Assembly (NCBI GenBank): GCA_949373165.1
Contig: CASICO010000039.1
Location: forward strand, 1 to 37,009
Source of the DNA: an uncultured Flavobacteriales bacterium
Lineage (GTDB): Bacteria; Bacteroidota; Bacteroidia; Flavobacteriales_D; Sanyastnellaceae
DNA: 37,009 bases
Direction of reading: 5' to 3'
The translations under genes and the position numbers were made by a program. Below the pieces are notes generated by a model that had not been told where the DNA came from, ran no database searches, and saw nothing but the letters and a program-made list of their open reading frames with translations. Of the stretch, positions 24,555 to 33,773 are shown piece after piece. The stretch's first letter is position 1, and every line of letters begins with the position of its first letter.

Positions 24555-24689
24555 TTTGTGTTGTTAATAGGGTCGTGGGTTGCTGTGTAGTGGACATGGG
24601 TCATAGGTCTTCAAAGAGGGAGGGTTTGTCCGGGAAAACTCCCAAGTTCTGTTGCATCCTTTGGGAAGGAATGACGTGCCGTTCACCCT

Positions 24690-24697
24690 TAATTTTG
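24690..24697 (+). promoter_or_regulatory. Candidate -7 element of secA
   Basis: TAATTTTG fits the Bacteroidota -7 consensus TAnnTTTG exactly and would give a leader of about 57 nt. The nearest upstream TTTG is 26 nt away, longer than the usual 19-21, so support is weak. Confidence 0.3.
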
Positions 24698-24760
24698 TCC
24701 ACACCTATTGCATGGTCGTCCAAATTTTTTGTACGCAGCAAAGGGCAGACGCAGATTCCC

Positions 24761-27700
24761 ATGATTGGAGCTTTCAATAAACTCGTTAAAAGGCTGGTTG
24801 GTGACAAGGCCGCTTCGGATGTGCAGGCGATTCAGCCCGCCATTGATGCCATCAAATCTCATGAGTCAGAGATGGCAGCATTGTCTTCTGACGGCTTGCG
24901 AGAGCGCAGTGCCGATTTGAAGCGGCGCATTTTGGCGCACGTCGAACATTTGGTCACAGAGACAGAACAGCTCAAGGCTCAAGTGGCGATGAATCCGGCC
25001 ATGGCCTTTGAAGCAAAGGAGGCGATTTATGATCAAGTCGATGGTTTGAGTTTGGAGATGGATGTGAAATTGGAGGATGTTCTGGAGGAGGTTCTTCCCG
25101 AAGGGTTTGCATTGTTGAAGGAAACGGCCAAGCGATTTGCAGCAGAAGGAGACATTGATGTCTTGTCTTCTCAAATGGACCGTGACCTTGCTGCGAGTCG
25201 TGATTTTGTGCGTGTCGAAGGAGACCGCGCTTTTTGGTCTCGAACATGGAATGCGGCAGGATCAGAAGTAGAGTGGAACATGGTCCATTACGACGTGCAG
25301 TTGATTGGAGGCGTTGCCCTGCACCGTGGCAAAGTGGCGGAGATGCAAACGGGAGAGGGAAAAACGCTGGTTGCGACGCTGCCCATGTTCTTGAACGCGC
25401 TCACAGGAAGGGGTGTACACCTTGTCACCGTTAACGATTATCTCGCACGAAGAGACTCGGAATGGATGGGCCCCATCTTCCAATTCCATGGCCTGACGGT
25501 GGATTGCATCGACAAACACCAACCGAATTCAGAAGCCCGTCGGGAGGCGTACAAGTGTGACGTGGTGTATGGAACCAACAACGAGTTTGGATTTGATTAT
25601 CTCCGGGACAATATGGCCATGCGCACAGATCAGTTGGTTCAACGCAAGCACCATTATGCCATCGTGGACGAGGTCGACAGTGTGTTGATTGATGAGGCGC
25701 GGACACCTTTGATCATTTCTGGACCCACGCCGAAAGGTGACGAGCATGAATTTGAACAGTTGCGTCCAAAAGTGGTGCAGTTGGTCCAAAAGCAGAGGCA
25801 GGCCGTGAATGGGTTCATCACAGAAGCCAAAAAGAAATTGGGTGACAGTTCGTCAGACAAGGAAACCAAGCGAACAGCCGGGTTGTCTCTTTTTCGCGCG
25901 TACCGTGGACTTCCCAAGACCAAATCGCTCATCAAGTTTTTGAGTGAAGAGGGCATTCGTCAGCAGTTGTTGAAGACAGAGGGGTTTTATCTGCAAGACA
26001 ACAAGCGGATGATGCCTGAGGCCGATGAGGAGCTGTACTTCGTCATCGACGAAAAACAAAACCAAGTTGAGCTCACAGAGCTCGGCATTGCCACGTTGAC
26101 GGCCAACATGGAGGACGACCACTTTTTTACCATGCCCGATGTTCCAGGGACACTGGTAGAAATCGATGCGTCGTCAGATTCAGATGCAGTGAAACAGGAG
26201 AACCGAGAGTCCTTGTTCCGCGAGCAAGGGGTGAAGTCTGCACGTCTCCACACCATGAACCAGCTCTTGAAGTCATATGCGTTGTTCGAGAAGGACATCG
26301 ACTATGTGCTCATGGACAACAAGGTCAAGATCGTGGACGAGCAGACCGGCAGAATCATGGAAGGCCGGAGGTATTCAGATGGTTTGCACCAAGCCATCGA
26401 GGCCAAGGAGGGTGTGCGAATCGAGGCTGCGACCCAAACCTATGCGACCATCACGCTCCAGAACTACTTCCGCATGTACCACAAGCTTTCGGGCATGACC
26501 GGTACAGCGGAAACAGAAGCACAAGAGCTTTGGGACATCTATGAGTTGGATGTCATGAGCATCCCCACCAATCGCCCCATTCAACGGAACGACGATGACG
26601 ACATGGTCTTCAAGACCAAGCGGGAGAAGTTCAATGCCGTGATTGACGACGTGGTTAAAATGCGCGATGCAGGCCGACCAGTTTTGGTTGGAACGACCAC
26701 AGTAGAGGTCAGTGAATTGCTCAGTCGCATGCTCGACATTCGAAAGATTGAGCACCAAGTGCTCAACGCCAAACGTCACCAAGCCGAAGCGGAGGTGGTG
26801 GCCAAAGCGGGTCAACCAGGAGCGGTCACCATTGCGACCAACATGGCCGGTCGAGGAACGGACATCAAGTTGAGTGAACAAGTCAAGGCGGCTGGAGGTC
26901 TCGGCATCATCGGCACAGAGCGGCATGACAGTCGACGCGTTGACCGGCAGTTGAGAGGCCGTTCCGGCCGACAAGGGGACCCGGGGAGCAGTCAATTCTA
27001 CGTGTCACTCGAGGACGACCTGATGCGTCTGTTCCAAAGCGAGCGGGTGTCCAAAATGATGGACCGTTTGGGCCACAAAGATGGAGAGGTCATTCAACAC
27101 TCGATGATCACCAAGTCCATTGAACGCGCGCAGCGCAAGGTGGAGGAGAACAACTTTGGCATTCGAAAGCGCTTGCTGGAGTACGACGACGTCATGAACA
27201 GCCAGCGGGAGGTCATTTACCGCAGGCGCCGCAATGCGCTTCATGGAGAGCGTCTGAAGTTTGACATCTCGGGCATGTTCTATGAGCTGTCCGATGCCCT
27301 AATTACGGAATTCACACCATCAAAGGACTTTGACGGGCTTCGCATTCGGAGTTTGGCAGACCTTGGAGTGGATCCACCGTTCTCTTCCAATGACTTTGGC
27401 ACTGGTGCCCCGGAGGCTCAGGCTCAGTCACTTCATCATTCAGCCGAAAAGAACTATCACAATCGCATGGCGTCTTTGGCTTCTCATGCGACGCCCGTGA
27501 TTCAGCGGGTGCTGGAAGACGACTCCAATCAATTCGTCAACATAGCGGTTCCCTTCACGGACGGACGGCGCAACATGCAGGTGCTAACCAACATTCAAGA
27601 AGCGGTCGACTCTTCGGGAACCACCTTGGTTGACGAGCTCGAGAAGTCGGTGGTCTTGGGTGTTCTGGATCAACTCTGGAAGGAGCACTTACGCAACATG

Positions 27701-28129
27701 GACGATTTGCGTTCCAACGTTCAGCATGCTCGTTTTGAGCAGAAAGACCCCTTGTTGATTTACAAGTTCGAGTCCTATGAGCTCTTCAAGCACATGGTGC
27801 AGAAGATGAACGAGGACGTGGCGAGCTTCTTGCTCAAGTGCCAGCTTCCAAGCCAACCTGACCAAGTGCGCCGTGCGCCAACGGCTCGCCCAACGGCTGC
27901 CCCAAGGGTTCAGACATCAAAGCAGGGTGTCCAAAACTTGAATGAACAGCGCATTTCTGCTGCACGTGCAGGGGCTCAACAGGCTGCACCTGGTGGAGGT
28001 CAAGTCGGTGCGATGCCGCCGCCTCCCCCGCCCAAGGTTGAGCCGGTGCGCGTGGAGAAAAAGACACTTCCCAATGAGCCATGCCCTTGTGGTTCGGGCA
28101 AGAAGTACAAGAAGTGTCACGGACTCTAA
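24761..28129 (+). CDS. secA: Preprotein translocase ATPase SecA
   Basis: SecA is the cytoplasmic motor that pushes unfolded preproteins through SecYEG. The 1122-residue product has the Walker A motif MQTGEGKTLVATLP, then GRGVHLVTVNDYLARRD, DEVDSVLIDEARTPLIISG, the preprotein cross-linking region, and LSGMTGTAETEAQE, NAKRHQAEAEV, TNMAGRGTDIKL and QLRGRSGRQGDPG of the second motor domain. The tail is a low-complexity linker with a proline run, followed by a zinc motif, CPCGSGKKYKKCH (C-x-C-x8-C-H), which binds SecB or lipid. The length exceeds E. coli SecA (901) because of insertions typical of Bacteroidota. I chose ATG 24761 (MIGAFNKLV); the frame is open to 24575 without similarity. The following 162 nt before the convergent comF stop hold nothing recognisable. 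Confidence 0.98.
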   Translation: MIGAFNKLVKRLVGDKAASDVQAIQPAIDAIKSHESEMAALSSDGLRERSADLKRRILAHVEHLVTETEQLKAQVAMNPAMAFEAKEAIYDQVDGLSLEMDVKLEDVLEEVLPEGFALLKETAKRFAAEGDIDVLSSQMDRDLAASRDFVRVEGDRAFWSRTWNAAGSEVEWNMVHYDVQLIGGVALHRGKVAEMQTGEGKTLVATLPMFLNALTGRGVHLVTVNDYLARRDSEWMGPIFQFHGLTVDCIDKHQPNSEARREAYKCDVVYGTNNEFGFDYLRDNMAMRTDQLVQRKHHYAIVDEVDSVLIDEARTPLIISGPTPKGDEHEFEQLRPKVVQLVQKQRQAVNGFITEAKKKLGDSSSDKETKRTAGLSLFRAYRGLPKTKSLIKFLSEEGIRQQLLKTEGFYLQDNKRMMPEADEELYFVIDEKQNQVELTELGIATLTANMEDDHFFTMPDVPGTLVEIDASSDSDAVKQENRESLFREQGVKSARLHTMNQLLKSYALFEKDIDYVLMDNKVKIVDEQTGRIMEGRRYSDGLHQAIEAKEGVRIEAATQTYATITLQNYFRMYHKLSGMTGTAETEAQELWDIYELDVMSIPTNRPIQRNDDDDMVFKTKREKFNAVIDDVVKMRDAGRPVLVGTTTVEVSELLSRMLDIRKIEHQVLNAKRHQAEAEVVAKAGQPGAVTIATNMAGRGTDIKLSEQVKAAGGLGIIGTERHDSRRVDRQLRGRSGRQGDPGSSQFYVSLEDDLMRLFQSERVSKMMDRLGHKDGEVIQHSMITKSIERAQRKVEENNFGIRKRLLEYDDVMNSQREVIYRRRRNALHGERLKFDISGMFYELSDALITEFTPSKDFDGLRIRSLADLGVDPPFSSNDFGTGAPEAQAQSLHHSAEKNYHNRMASLASHATPVIQRVLEDDSNQFVNIAVPFTDGRRNMQVLTNIQEAVDSSGTTLVDELEKSVVLGVLDQLWKEHLRNMDDLRSNVQHARFEQKDPLLIYKFESYELFKHMVQKMNEDVASFLLKCQLPSQPDQVRRAPTARPTAAPRVQTSKQGVQNLNEQRISAARAGAQQAAPGGGQVGAMPPPPPPKVEPVRVEKKTLPNEPCPCGSGKKYKKCHGL

Positions 28130-28291
28130 AGCTGCCACAGGCTGCGAAGGACACCCCGTCGATTGAAGGCCTGAAAGTGGCGCTAAAGCACCTCCCCCCG
28201 AAAACGCTCCCCTTGTGGGTGTCCCTCGGAGCCACGGGCATGTTGCGCCATCATACCGCCCACCATTTTGGGCAGCTTGGTTTGCTCTGGT

Positions 28292-28978
28292 TTACCGAGT
28301 GGCATCGAGCAGGGTTATAAAACCCAAAGGGCCGGGCCACACTTGTCGAATGGCGAGGTACGCGGCTTCGATTGTGGCGCCTGTGGTGATCACATCGTCC
28401 ATGATGATGCATCCTTGAAGGGAATCGGTCCAATTGCTTTCAACCCGAATTTTTGGGGTGAACATGCCTTGGGTTTGAGCCAGCCGTTGCGCTCTTTTGA
28501 GCTGGGTGAGTGAACGACCAGATGACGGCCGGTCAAGGGCCGGTACCACCATCATTCCTGCGGCTTTGGCCCAACCTTTGGCCAGCATGTGACTTTGGTT
28601 GAATCCGCGTCTTCTTTCTTTTCTCGGGTGCAAGGGGATGGGAATCACGGCCCACTTTTCCAAGAGCAGTTCTCTGGGCTTTGGATATTCCGACGCCATG
28701 GCGCACCCGATTTGGATCCCCAAATCGGGTTGATTGCCATATTTCAGGCGGTGAACCAGGGCGGATTCCATTTTTCTTGGGCCGTTTTGTAGCCAAGACC
28801 AGCCAAAGGCCAAGTCCAGTCGCCCTGAAAACCGGAGGGCTTGATCCCCGGAGCATCTCGTCCAGTCAAAAGCGCAAGGTCCGCACCAATGGTCTTCGTG
28901 CGAGGTCAGTGGTGTCCCGCAGCAAGCGCATCTTTTGGGAAGCAGGGCCGCGGCCAAATGAGAGATGAGGCGTCGCAT
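28292..28978 (-). CDS. comF: ComF family phosphoribosyltransferase-like protein
   Basis: ComF-like proteins support DNA uptake in naturally competent bacteria; their biochemical role is unsettled. The 228-residue product (from ATG 28978) starts with a zinc-finger-like CACCG plus CGPC arrangement (Cys17 to Cys35). It continues with YGNQPDLG, PIPLHPRKERRRGFNQS, and the PRPP-binding loop IIMDDVITTGAT (residues about 191-202), as in type I phosphoribosyltransferases. An in-frame ATG at 29005 would add nine residues. The frame is open to 29176, but that would overlap the divergent DUF72 gene. No other competence gene is in the window. Confidence 0.88.
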   Translation of the reverse strand: MRRLISHLAAALLPKRCACCGTPLTSHEDHWCGPCAFDWTRCSGDQALRFSGRLDLAFGWSWLQNGPRKMESALVHRLKYGNQPDLGIQIGCAMASEYPKPRELLLEKWAVIPIPLHPRKERRRGFNQSHMLAKGWAKAAGMMVVPALDRPSSGRSLTQLKRAQRLAQTQGMFTPKIRVESNWTDSLQGCIIMDDVITTGATIEAAYLAIRQVWPGPLGFITLLDATR

Positions 28979-29046
28979 GGGGCGGCAAGTTTCGCGCGAA
29001 CTCATGCCCACGGGATGTGCAATGCATGGACTAAGCCGTTTTCTTT

Positions 29047-29958
29047 GTGGCTGTGAAGTATGGCAAAATTCCCGAAGAGGATGAGGCGGCGGTGCTGCCT
29101 TTGGTGGACTTTTCCTTGCCCAAGGATCACGCAGACACCGCGTCTGGTTTGTCCCTGGGTCATGGCCACACACCATTGGCCGTGCGGGCAGGGGGAACCA
29201 TGTGGACCATTCGCCCTTGGCGAGGTTCTGTTTATCCAGTCAAGGAGCCTCAACGCACATGGCCTGTGCATTACGGCGCTGCATTTGGAACCATCGAGTT
29301 GAATGCCACCCATTACCGGATTCATCCTCCAGAACGAATGGCCCAATGGGCAGAGGCCATGCCAGAAGATTTTCGATTCTGTCCAAAGTTTCCGGCGATC
29401 ATTAGCCATTATCGCCGCTTCAATGACTGCGTAGGGCCCACAGATGATTTCATTCAGGGGATACTGGCCCTTGGTAAGAAACGAGGTCCGGCTTTCATCC
29501 AATTGCCGCCGCATTTTGCGCCAAAGCATGCACATCGGTTGAATGCTTATTTGCGGGATTGGCCGCGCGAGTTGGAAGTGGCTGTGGAATTCCGACATCC
29601 CGATTGGTTTTTGGGGGGTGCAGAAGCGGAGGGCACATGGCAAACCATGAAAGACCTTGGCATCGGTGCTGTCATCAGTGACACTGCGATGCGCCGAGAT
29701 GCGGTTCACATGCGCATGACCGCGCCATTTTTGCTGTTGCGGTTTGGAGGCTACGCAGGTCACCCTTCCGATCAGAAGCGGATGAAGGCATGGTGCGAAC
29801 GCATCAAGACATGGCGGGAGCAGGGGTTAAACTCTGTGGATTTCCTAGTGCATCAGCCCGACAGCATCACCACCCCTCAAACGTGCAGAGCGTTCTCCGA
29901 ATTGGTGGCCCATGAACTTGAATTGCCGGTACGTGCACCTCTGTCATCCTTGCTTTGA
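29047..29958 (+). CDS. DUF72 (YecE-like) family protein
   Basis: DUF72 proteins have a TIM-barrel fold and no established reaction. The 303-residue product starts with GKIPEEDEAAVLPLVDFSLPKDHADT, an N-terminal part typical of Bacteroidota members. It continues with FGTIELNATHYRIHPPERMAQWAE, FRFCPKFPAIISH, GPAFIQLPPHFAP, EVAVEFRHPDWF and LLLRFGGYAGH, the conserved core. Two GTG starts are possible (29047 or 29053); the second gives the family-like VKYGK start. No Shine-Dalgarno site is seen. It is divergent from comF, and fRMsr follows after 31 nt. Confidence 0.86.
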   Translation: MAVKYGKIPEEDEAAVLPLVDFSLPKDHADTASGLSLGHGHTPLAVRAGGTMWTIRPWRGSVYPVKEPQRTWPVHYGAAFGTIELNATHYRIHPPERMAQWAEAMPEDFRFCPKFPAIISHYRRFNDCVGPTDDFIQGILALGKKRGPAFIQLPPHFAPKHAHRLNAYLRDWPRELEVAVEFRHPDWFLGGAEAEGTWQTMKDLGIGAVISDTAMRRDAVHMRMTAPFLLLRFGGYAGHPSDQKRMKAWCERIKTWREQGLNSVDFLVHQPDSITTPQTCRAFSELVAHELELPVRAPLSSLL

Positions 29959-29989
29959 GTCTTCTTCTCCGAACAGCGAACTTCGCTGA

Positions 29990-30490
29990 ATGTCTTTGGC
30001 TTCAAGCTTCGACCCATTGAGTCCTCGATCGGATCGGTATGATCAATTGGATGTGCAGTGTGCTGCATTGTTGACGGATGATGACCAGCTGGCCAATCAG
30101 GCCAACTTCACGGCCATTGTACGCGAGGCTTTTGGTTGGCATTGGGTGGGGTTTTACCGTGTGGTGAACGAAGAATTGGTGTTGGGGCCGTTTCAAGGGC
30201 CAGTGGCTTGCACCCGATTGTCGAAGGGCCGTGGCGTTTGCGCGGAGGCTTGGGCGACCAATGTTCCGGTTGTGGTGTCCGACGTCCACTTGTTTCCAGG
30301 TCACATCGCTTGCAGCCCGCAAAGTCAGAGTGAACTTGTTGTGCCTGTTCGGGATGCGGCAGGTGTTGTTTGCGCTGTATTCGACATGGACAGTGCAGAG
30401 AAGGATGATTTTGATGCCGTAGATGCCCACCGGATCGAAAAGCTGATTGATGCGAATGCCCACCGTTTGATTTTCAGTCACCATGGATAA
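29990..30490 (+). CDS. Free methionine-(R)-sulfoxide reductase (GAF domain)
   Basis: This cytoplasmic enzyme reduces free L-methionine-(R)-sulfoxide and so repairs oxidative damage to methionine. The 166-residue product is a single GAF domain. It keeps three cysteines in the places expected for the catalytic and resolving residues: Cys74 in GPVACTRL, Cys84 in GRGVCAEAW and Cys108 in HIACSPQSQSELVVPV. A VFDMDSAEKDDFDAVD segment near the C-terminus is also family-typical. It starts at ATG 29990. Its last codons overlap the next gene's start by 8 nt, so the two are probably co-translated. Confidence 0.92.
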   Translation: MSLASSFDPLSPRSDRYDQLDVQCAALLTDDDQLANQANFTAIVREAFGWHWVGFYRVVNEELVLGPFQGPVACTRLSKGRGVCAEAWATNVPVVVSDVHLFPGHIACSPQSQSELVVPVRDAAGVVCAVFDMDSAEKDDFDAVDAHRIEKLIDANAHRLIFSHHG

Positions 30491-32138
30491 ATGGAATTCC
30501 CGCCTTGCCCTGTATTTGATCTTTCCCCTTCTGGGATTGGGCTGCGCCCAGGTGGGATCGCCTGGAGGCGGAGAGACCGACGAGGCACCGCCGCTTGTGG
30601 TGAACGCGGACCCGGTGTTTGGACAAACTGAATTTTCCGGTTCAACCCTTCGCTTGACCTTTGATGAGTTCGTCAAATTGAAAGATGCCCGAAGGCAAGT
30701 GTTGGTGTCGCCGCCGTTGTCAGAGCCACCACGCCTTTTGGTGAAGGGCCGTTCTGTGATTGTGGATTTGGGAGAAGATTTGATGCCGGACCGGACATAC
30801 GTGGTTCAATTTGGCGAAGCCGTGCTGGATTTACGCGAGTCCAATGTGGCGGCGGGATTGACCCATGTTTTTGCAACGGGAAGCGCATTGGATTCGGGAC
30901 GGGTCGAAGGGCGGGTGTTGGATGCTTGGACGGGCTTGCCCCTTTCCGGTTCTCGGGTTTTGTTGTTCGCGGACTCATTGCCAAACGGGGCCACGGATTT
31001 GACCATGCCGGACTCGTTGCGGCCTCTGCCGGATTATGTCGGCTTGGTTTTGGACAGCGGGGAATTTGAAATCGGCTTTTTGCCGGAGGGCAAATTTTTT
31101 GTTTTGGCTTTGGATGATGAGAATGGAAACTACCGTGCCGACCCAGGGGAGGCCTTGGCTTGGCTGGAATCACCCATTGCTTCTTTGGGCAGGGATACCG
31201 CGGCATCAACGCCAAAACTCAGGATGGACGCGTCTCCCAAAGAGGCCATCACATACGTGAGTGGCTCCAGGGTGGACTCCAGTGGGTTTTGGCGGGCTAA
31301 AATTGAAGGACTAAAGGACTGGATGGCGGGTCCAGATGGACCTTTTGAGTCCGAATTGGGGTTGCAGCTTTTGGGGCCGGATTCTTCCGCAGTGTTGCAC
31401 CTCGAGGGCGACAGTGTGTGGAGTGAACTCCCTGCCTTTGACGAAGAACAGGTCAGTGGAATTTGGCAAATTGTGCACCCTGCCGGGATGGATTCTTTGG
31501 TGTTTCGAGAGGTGGAATCTCCGACTTCACCGGCTCTTGTTGAATCGGTCAGGGGTAAGCTCGATGCAGCAAAGGGGCTGTCATTGAGGGTGGCGCCCCC
31601 TGCAGATCTTTTGGACACCGCCTTGTGTTCTGGAGAGTGGGTTTTCGAGGGGGATACAGGCCGTGTTGAACGCGCTCAGTTTTTTATCGAGGGCAGTCGG
31701 TTGCGTGTGGCTCCGCTCCGTGTTGGGGCACGCTATCAATTGGAGTTGGAGCCAGGAGCCCTGGTGAGGAGGGGGGTTGGAAACCGGGATACCCTGAGGC
31801 TGGCTTTTTCAGCCATGGGGGAAAATGCGACGGGGTCCATTCTGTTGACTTTGGATTCTTCGGTGATGGATATGGAGGGGGTCATGCATGTCCTAACAGA
31901 TGCTGCGGGCCAACCGTTGTATTCGCAGCCTTTGGATCGGGATGGCCGGTTTTCGGATTTGCCGGCTGGTAATTACGGTTTGATGCGGATTTACGATGTG
32001 GATGGGAATGGCCGTTGGTCGGGTGCAAACCCGATAGAAAGACAACATCCTGAGCGCGCGGAAGTGGTGGCGACGGACGTTGTGGTAAGGGCAGGGTGGG
32101 AAGTCGAATTGACAAGCGGACTTCTTCCACGTCCTTGA
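30483..32138 (+). CDS. Ig-like domain lipoprotein (Bacteroidota CAQVGSP family)
   Basis: The product has 551 residues. A signal peptide ends at LLGLGC (Cys21), a slightly atypical lipobox, followed by AQVGSPGGGETD, the hallmark start of a widespread Bacteroidota lipoprotein family. The first domain (about 30-135) is Ig-like of the Big_5 type, with TLRLTFDEFVKLKDARRQVLVSPPL. A carboxypeptidase-regulatory-like or SpaA-type beta domain follows (VEGRVLDAWTGLPLSGSRVLLF ... LALDDENGNYRADPGEAL), and the C-terminus repeats this theme with YDVDGNGRWSG. No function is established for the family; a cell-surface role is inferred. ATG 30483 overlaps the fRMsr stop by 8 nt. Confidence 0.82.
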   Translation: MDKWNSRLALYLIFPLLGLGCAQVGSPGGGETDEAPPLVVNADPVFGQTEFSGSTLRLTFDEFVKLKDARRQVLVSPPLSEPPRLLVKGRSVIVDLGEDLMPDRTYVVQFGEAVLDLRESNVAAGLTHVFATGSALDSGRVEGRVLDAWTGLPLSGSRVLLFADSLPNGATDLTMPDSLRPLPDYVGLVLDSGEFEIGFLPEGKFFVLALDDENGNYRADPGEALAWLESPIASLGRDTAASTPKLRMDASPKEAITYVSGSRVDSSGFWRAKIEGLKDWMAGPDGPFESELGLQLLGPDSSAVLHLEGDSVWSELPAFDEEQVSGIWQIVHPAGMDSLVFREVESPTSPALVESVRGKLDAAKGLSLRVAPPADLLDTALCSGEWVFEGDTGRVERAQFFIEGSRLRVAPLRVGARYQLELEPGALVRRGVGNRDTLRLAFSAMGENATGSILLTLDSSVMDMEGVMHVLTDAAGQPLYSQPLDRDGRFSDLPAGNYGLMRIYDVDGNGRWSGANPIERQHPERAEVVATDVVVRAGWEVELTSGLLPRP

Positions 32139-32197
32139 TTTGATGACCGGCACTGATCGGGTTAGAAAAGGGGAGATTCATGGCTAATTTTGAGTAA

Positions 32198-33773
32198 ATG
32201 CGTGCGTGGATCACTCCAACTACCCTTGTGGCGGTCATTTTTGTGGCTGGCCTGGCGAATCTGGCTGCTCAGACGCCATGCGTGTCGACAGGGTCAGGAT
32301 TCCCGTACGTTTCCACAAACCCGAACTACGTCTGTGAGGCGCAGCAGACGTTTGTCTACATCAATGTGGCGCAAGGGTATGCAGACCCGGCTGCAGCGAA
32401 CCCAGACAATTTCAACTTCAGTTGGTACCCCCTTTGACCTCTTGGGCGGAACAGACACCCAAAGTTTTGAAATGTCATTTGACAGCACGGAGACCATTTG
32501 GTGTGTGGCCTTGGATGTGGTCAACAACTGTGTTTGGACCGATACCATCGTGGTTCAAGTGGCCGAAGCTGTGGACATCGGATTGCCGGATGATACGTTG
32601 GTCTGTGACCTCAATGGGTTTACGCTTCAACCCTCGGCGGAAGCGCAGGCCATGGCGGGCATTACTTGGAGCTGGGAACCTTCTTTGCTGTTGTTGAACC
32701 CTGAGACCGCAACGCCCCAGTTGTTGGTGGATGCAGATCAATGGTACCAGGTGACGGCCACAACCAATGCCCCTGGAAGTTGCACCTACGAAGACAGCGT
32801 TTTTGTGACGGCGAATGTGGTCCCCATTGACCTTGGGCCGGACCAGGAATTGTGCGAAGGGGAATCAGCGGTGTTGGATTGCGGGTTGAACCCGGCGTTC
32901 GAAGACATCACTTGGAGTACGGGAGACAGTGTGTCATCGGTGATTGCGGACACCAGTGGTTTGTTCTGGGTAACGGCGTTGAATTCGGCAGGATGTGAGC
33001 GCTCGGATTCCGTGACCATTTCCATTTACAGCAACCCTAGCATTGAGTTGGTTTCCGGAGGCGAGGCTTGCGAAGGAGAGGCCATTGTGATCACAGCGAA
33101 CGTCACTTCTGACACGACAACTGCAGGTGTGGGGTGGTCAACGGGAGAGGCTGGAAGCACCATTGAGGTCACGGAACCCGGTGTATATGAAGCGATTGCG
33201 GTGGACGTGACAGGGTGCACGACTTCTGCATCCATTTCCCCGGAGTATTTGTCCTCTCCAGTGCCGGAATTGGCCGAAGACACCACGCTTTGTTTGGAGG
33301 ACGATGGTCCAATTTGGTTGGACGTAACACAACCGGATGTGTCCTACTTGTGGTCTACAGGGGCAAATCAGCCAGGGGCATTGTTGTCAGAGGCGGGCAC
33401 TTATACCGTGACGTTGACACTGCTGGCAAATGGATGCCAAGACTCAGCCAGCATCGAGCTGATTGATTTTTGCCCGCAGGACAGTGTCTATTTCCCCACG
33501 GCATTTACGCCTGATGGGGATTTGATCAATGACGTTTACGGAGGTTATGGCGATGCCATTGGCGTTTTCGAGTTGTCCATTTTCAACCGTTGGGGCTTTG
33601 AGGTGTTTTACTCAGAAGACATCGAAGACCGTTGGGATGGCAGTCTGCCAAGTGGAGACATGGCTCCGGCTGCACTGTATGCATTCCGCGCAGTTTGGCG
33701 CCCTTTGGATGAGGACGGAGTCAACTTGCGGGCATTCCGAGAGAAGGTTGGCTCCTTTACCCTTATTCGTTGA
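32198..33773 (+). CDS. T9SS type B / gliding-motility C-terminal domain protein (frameshifted)
   Basis: This is a secreted surface protein of about 524 residues once one base is removed. The N-terminus (ATG 32198) is a signal peptide ending LAAQTPC. The middle contains several Ig/PKD-like beta domains with repeated motifs such as ITWSTGDSVSS, VGWSTGEAG and YLWSTGANQPG, each followed by GxYxVT-type strands. The last 90 residues are the CHU-type C-terminal sorting domain (YFPTAFTPDGDLINDVY, then LSIFNRWGFEVF and a DRWDG turn), used by the type IX secretion system. The frame breaks at the C5 run 32429-32433: the signal-peptide frame stops at 32437 after FSWYP, while removal of one C joins it to FDLLGGTDTQSF. 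Its stop overlaps the convergent ktrA gene by 11 nt. Confidence 0.82.

Larger units (their letters stand above)
24383..24760. other. Divergent intergenic region nrdB / secA
   Basis: These 378 bases separate two divergent genes and hold no convincing CDS: the open frames on both strands are N-terminal extensions without family-like residues. The region holds the candidate promoters listed separately and a 7-bp inverted repeat (24542-24548 with 24560-24566). Confidence 0.6.

Noticed and set aside
28130..28291. Gene or terminator in the secA/comF convergent gap
   Set aside because: Open frames here are read-through of other frames; the only stems (GCCC/GGGC near 28258-28274) are short and lack a T-run.
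29061..29302. ATG-started frame overlapping the DUF72 gene start
   Set aside because: The ATG near 29060 is in a different frame and yields no family-like protein; the DUF72 frame with a GTG start has continuous conserved sequence.
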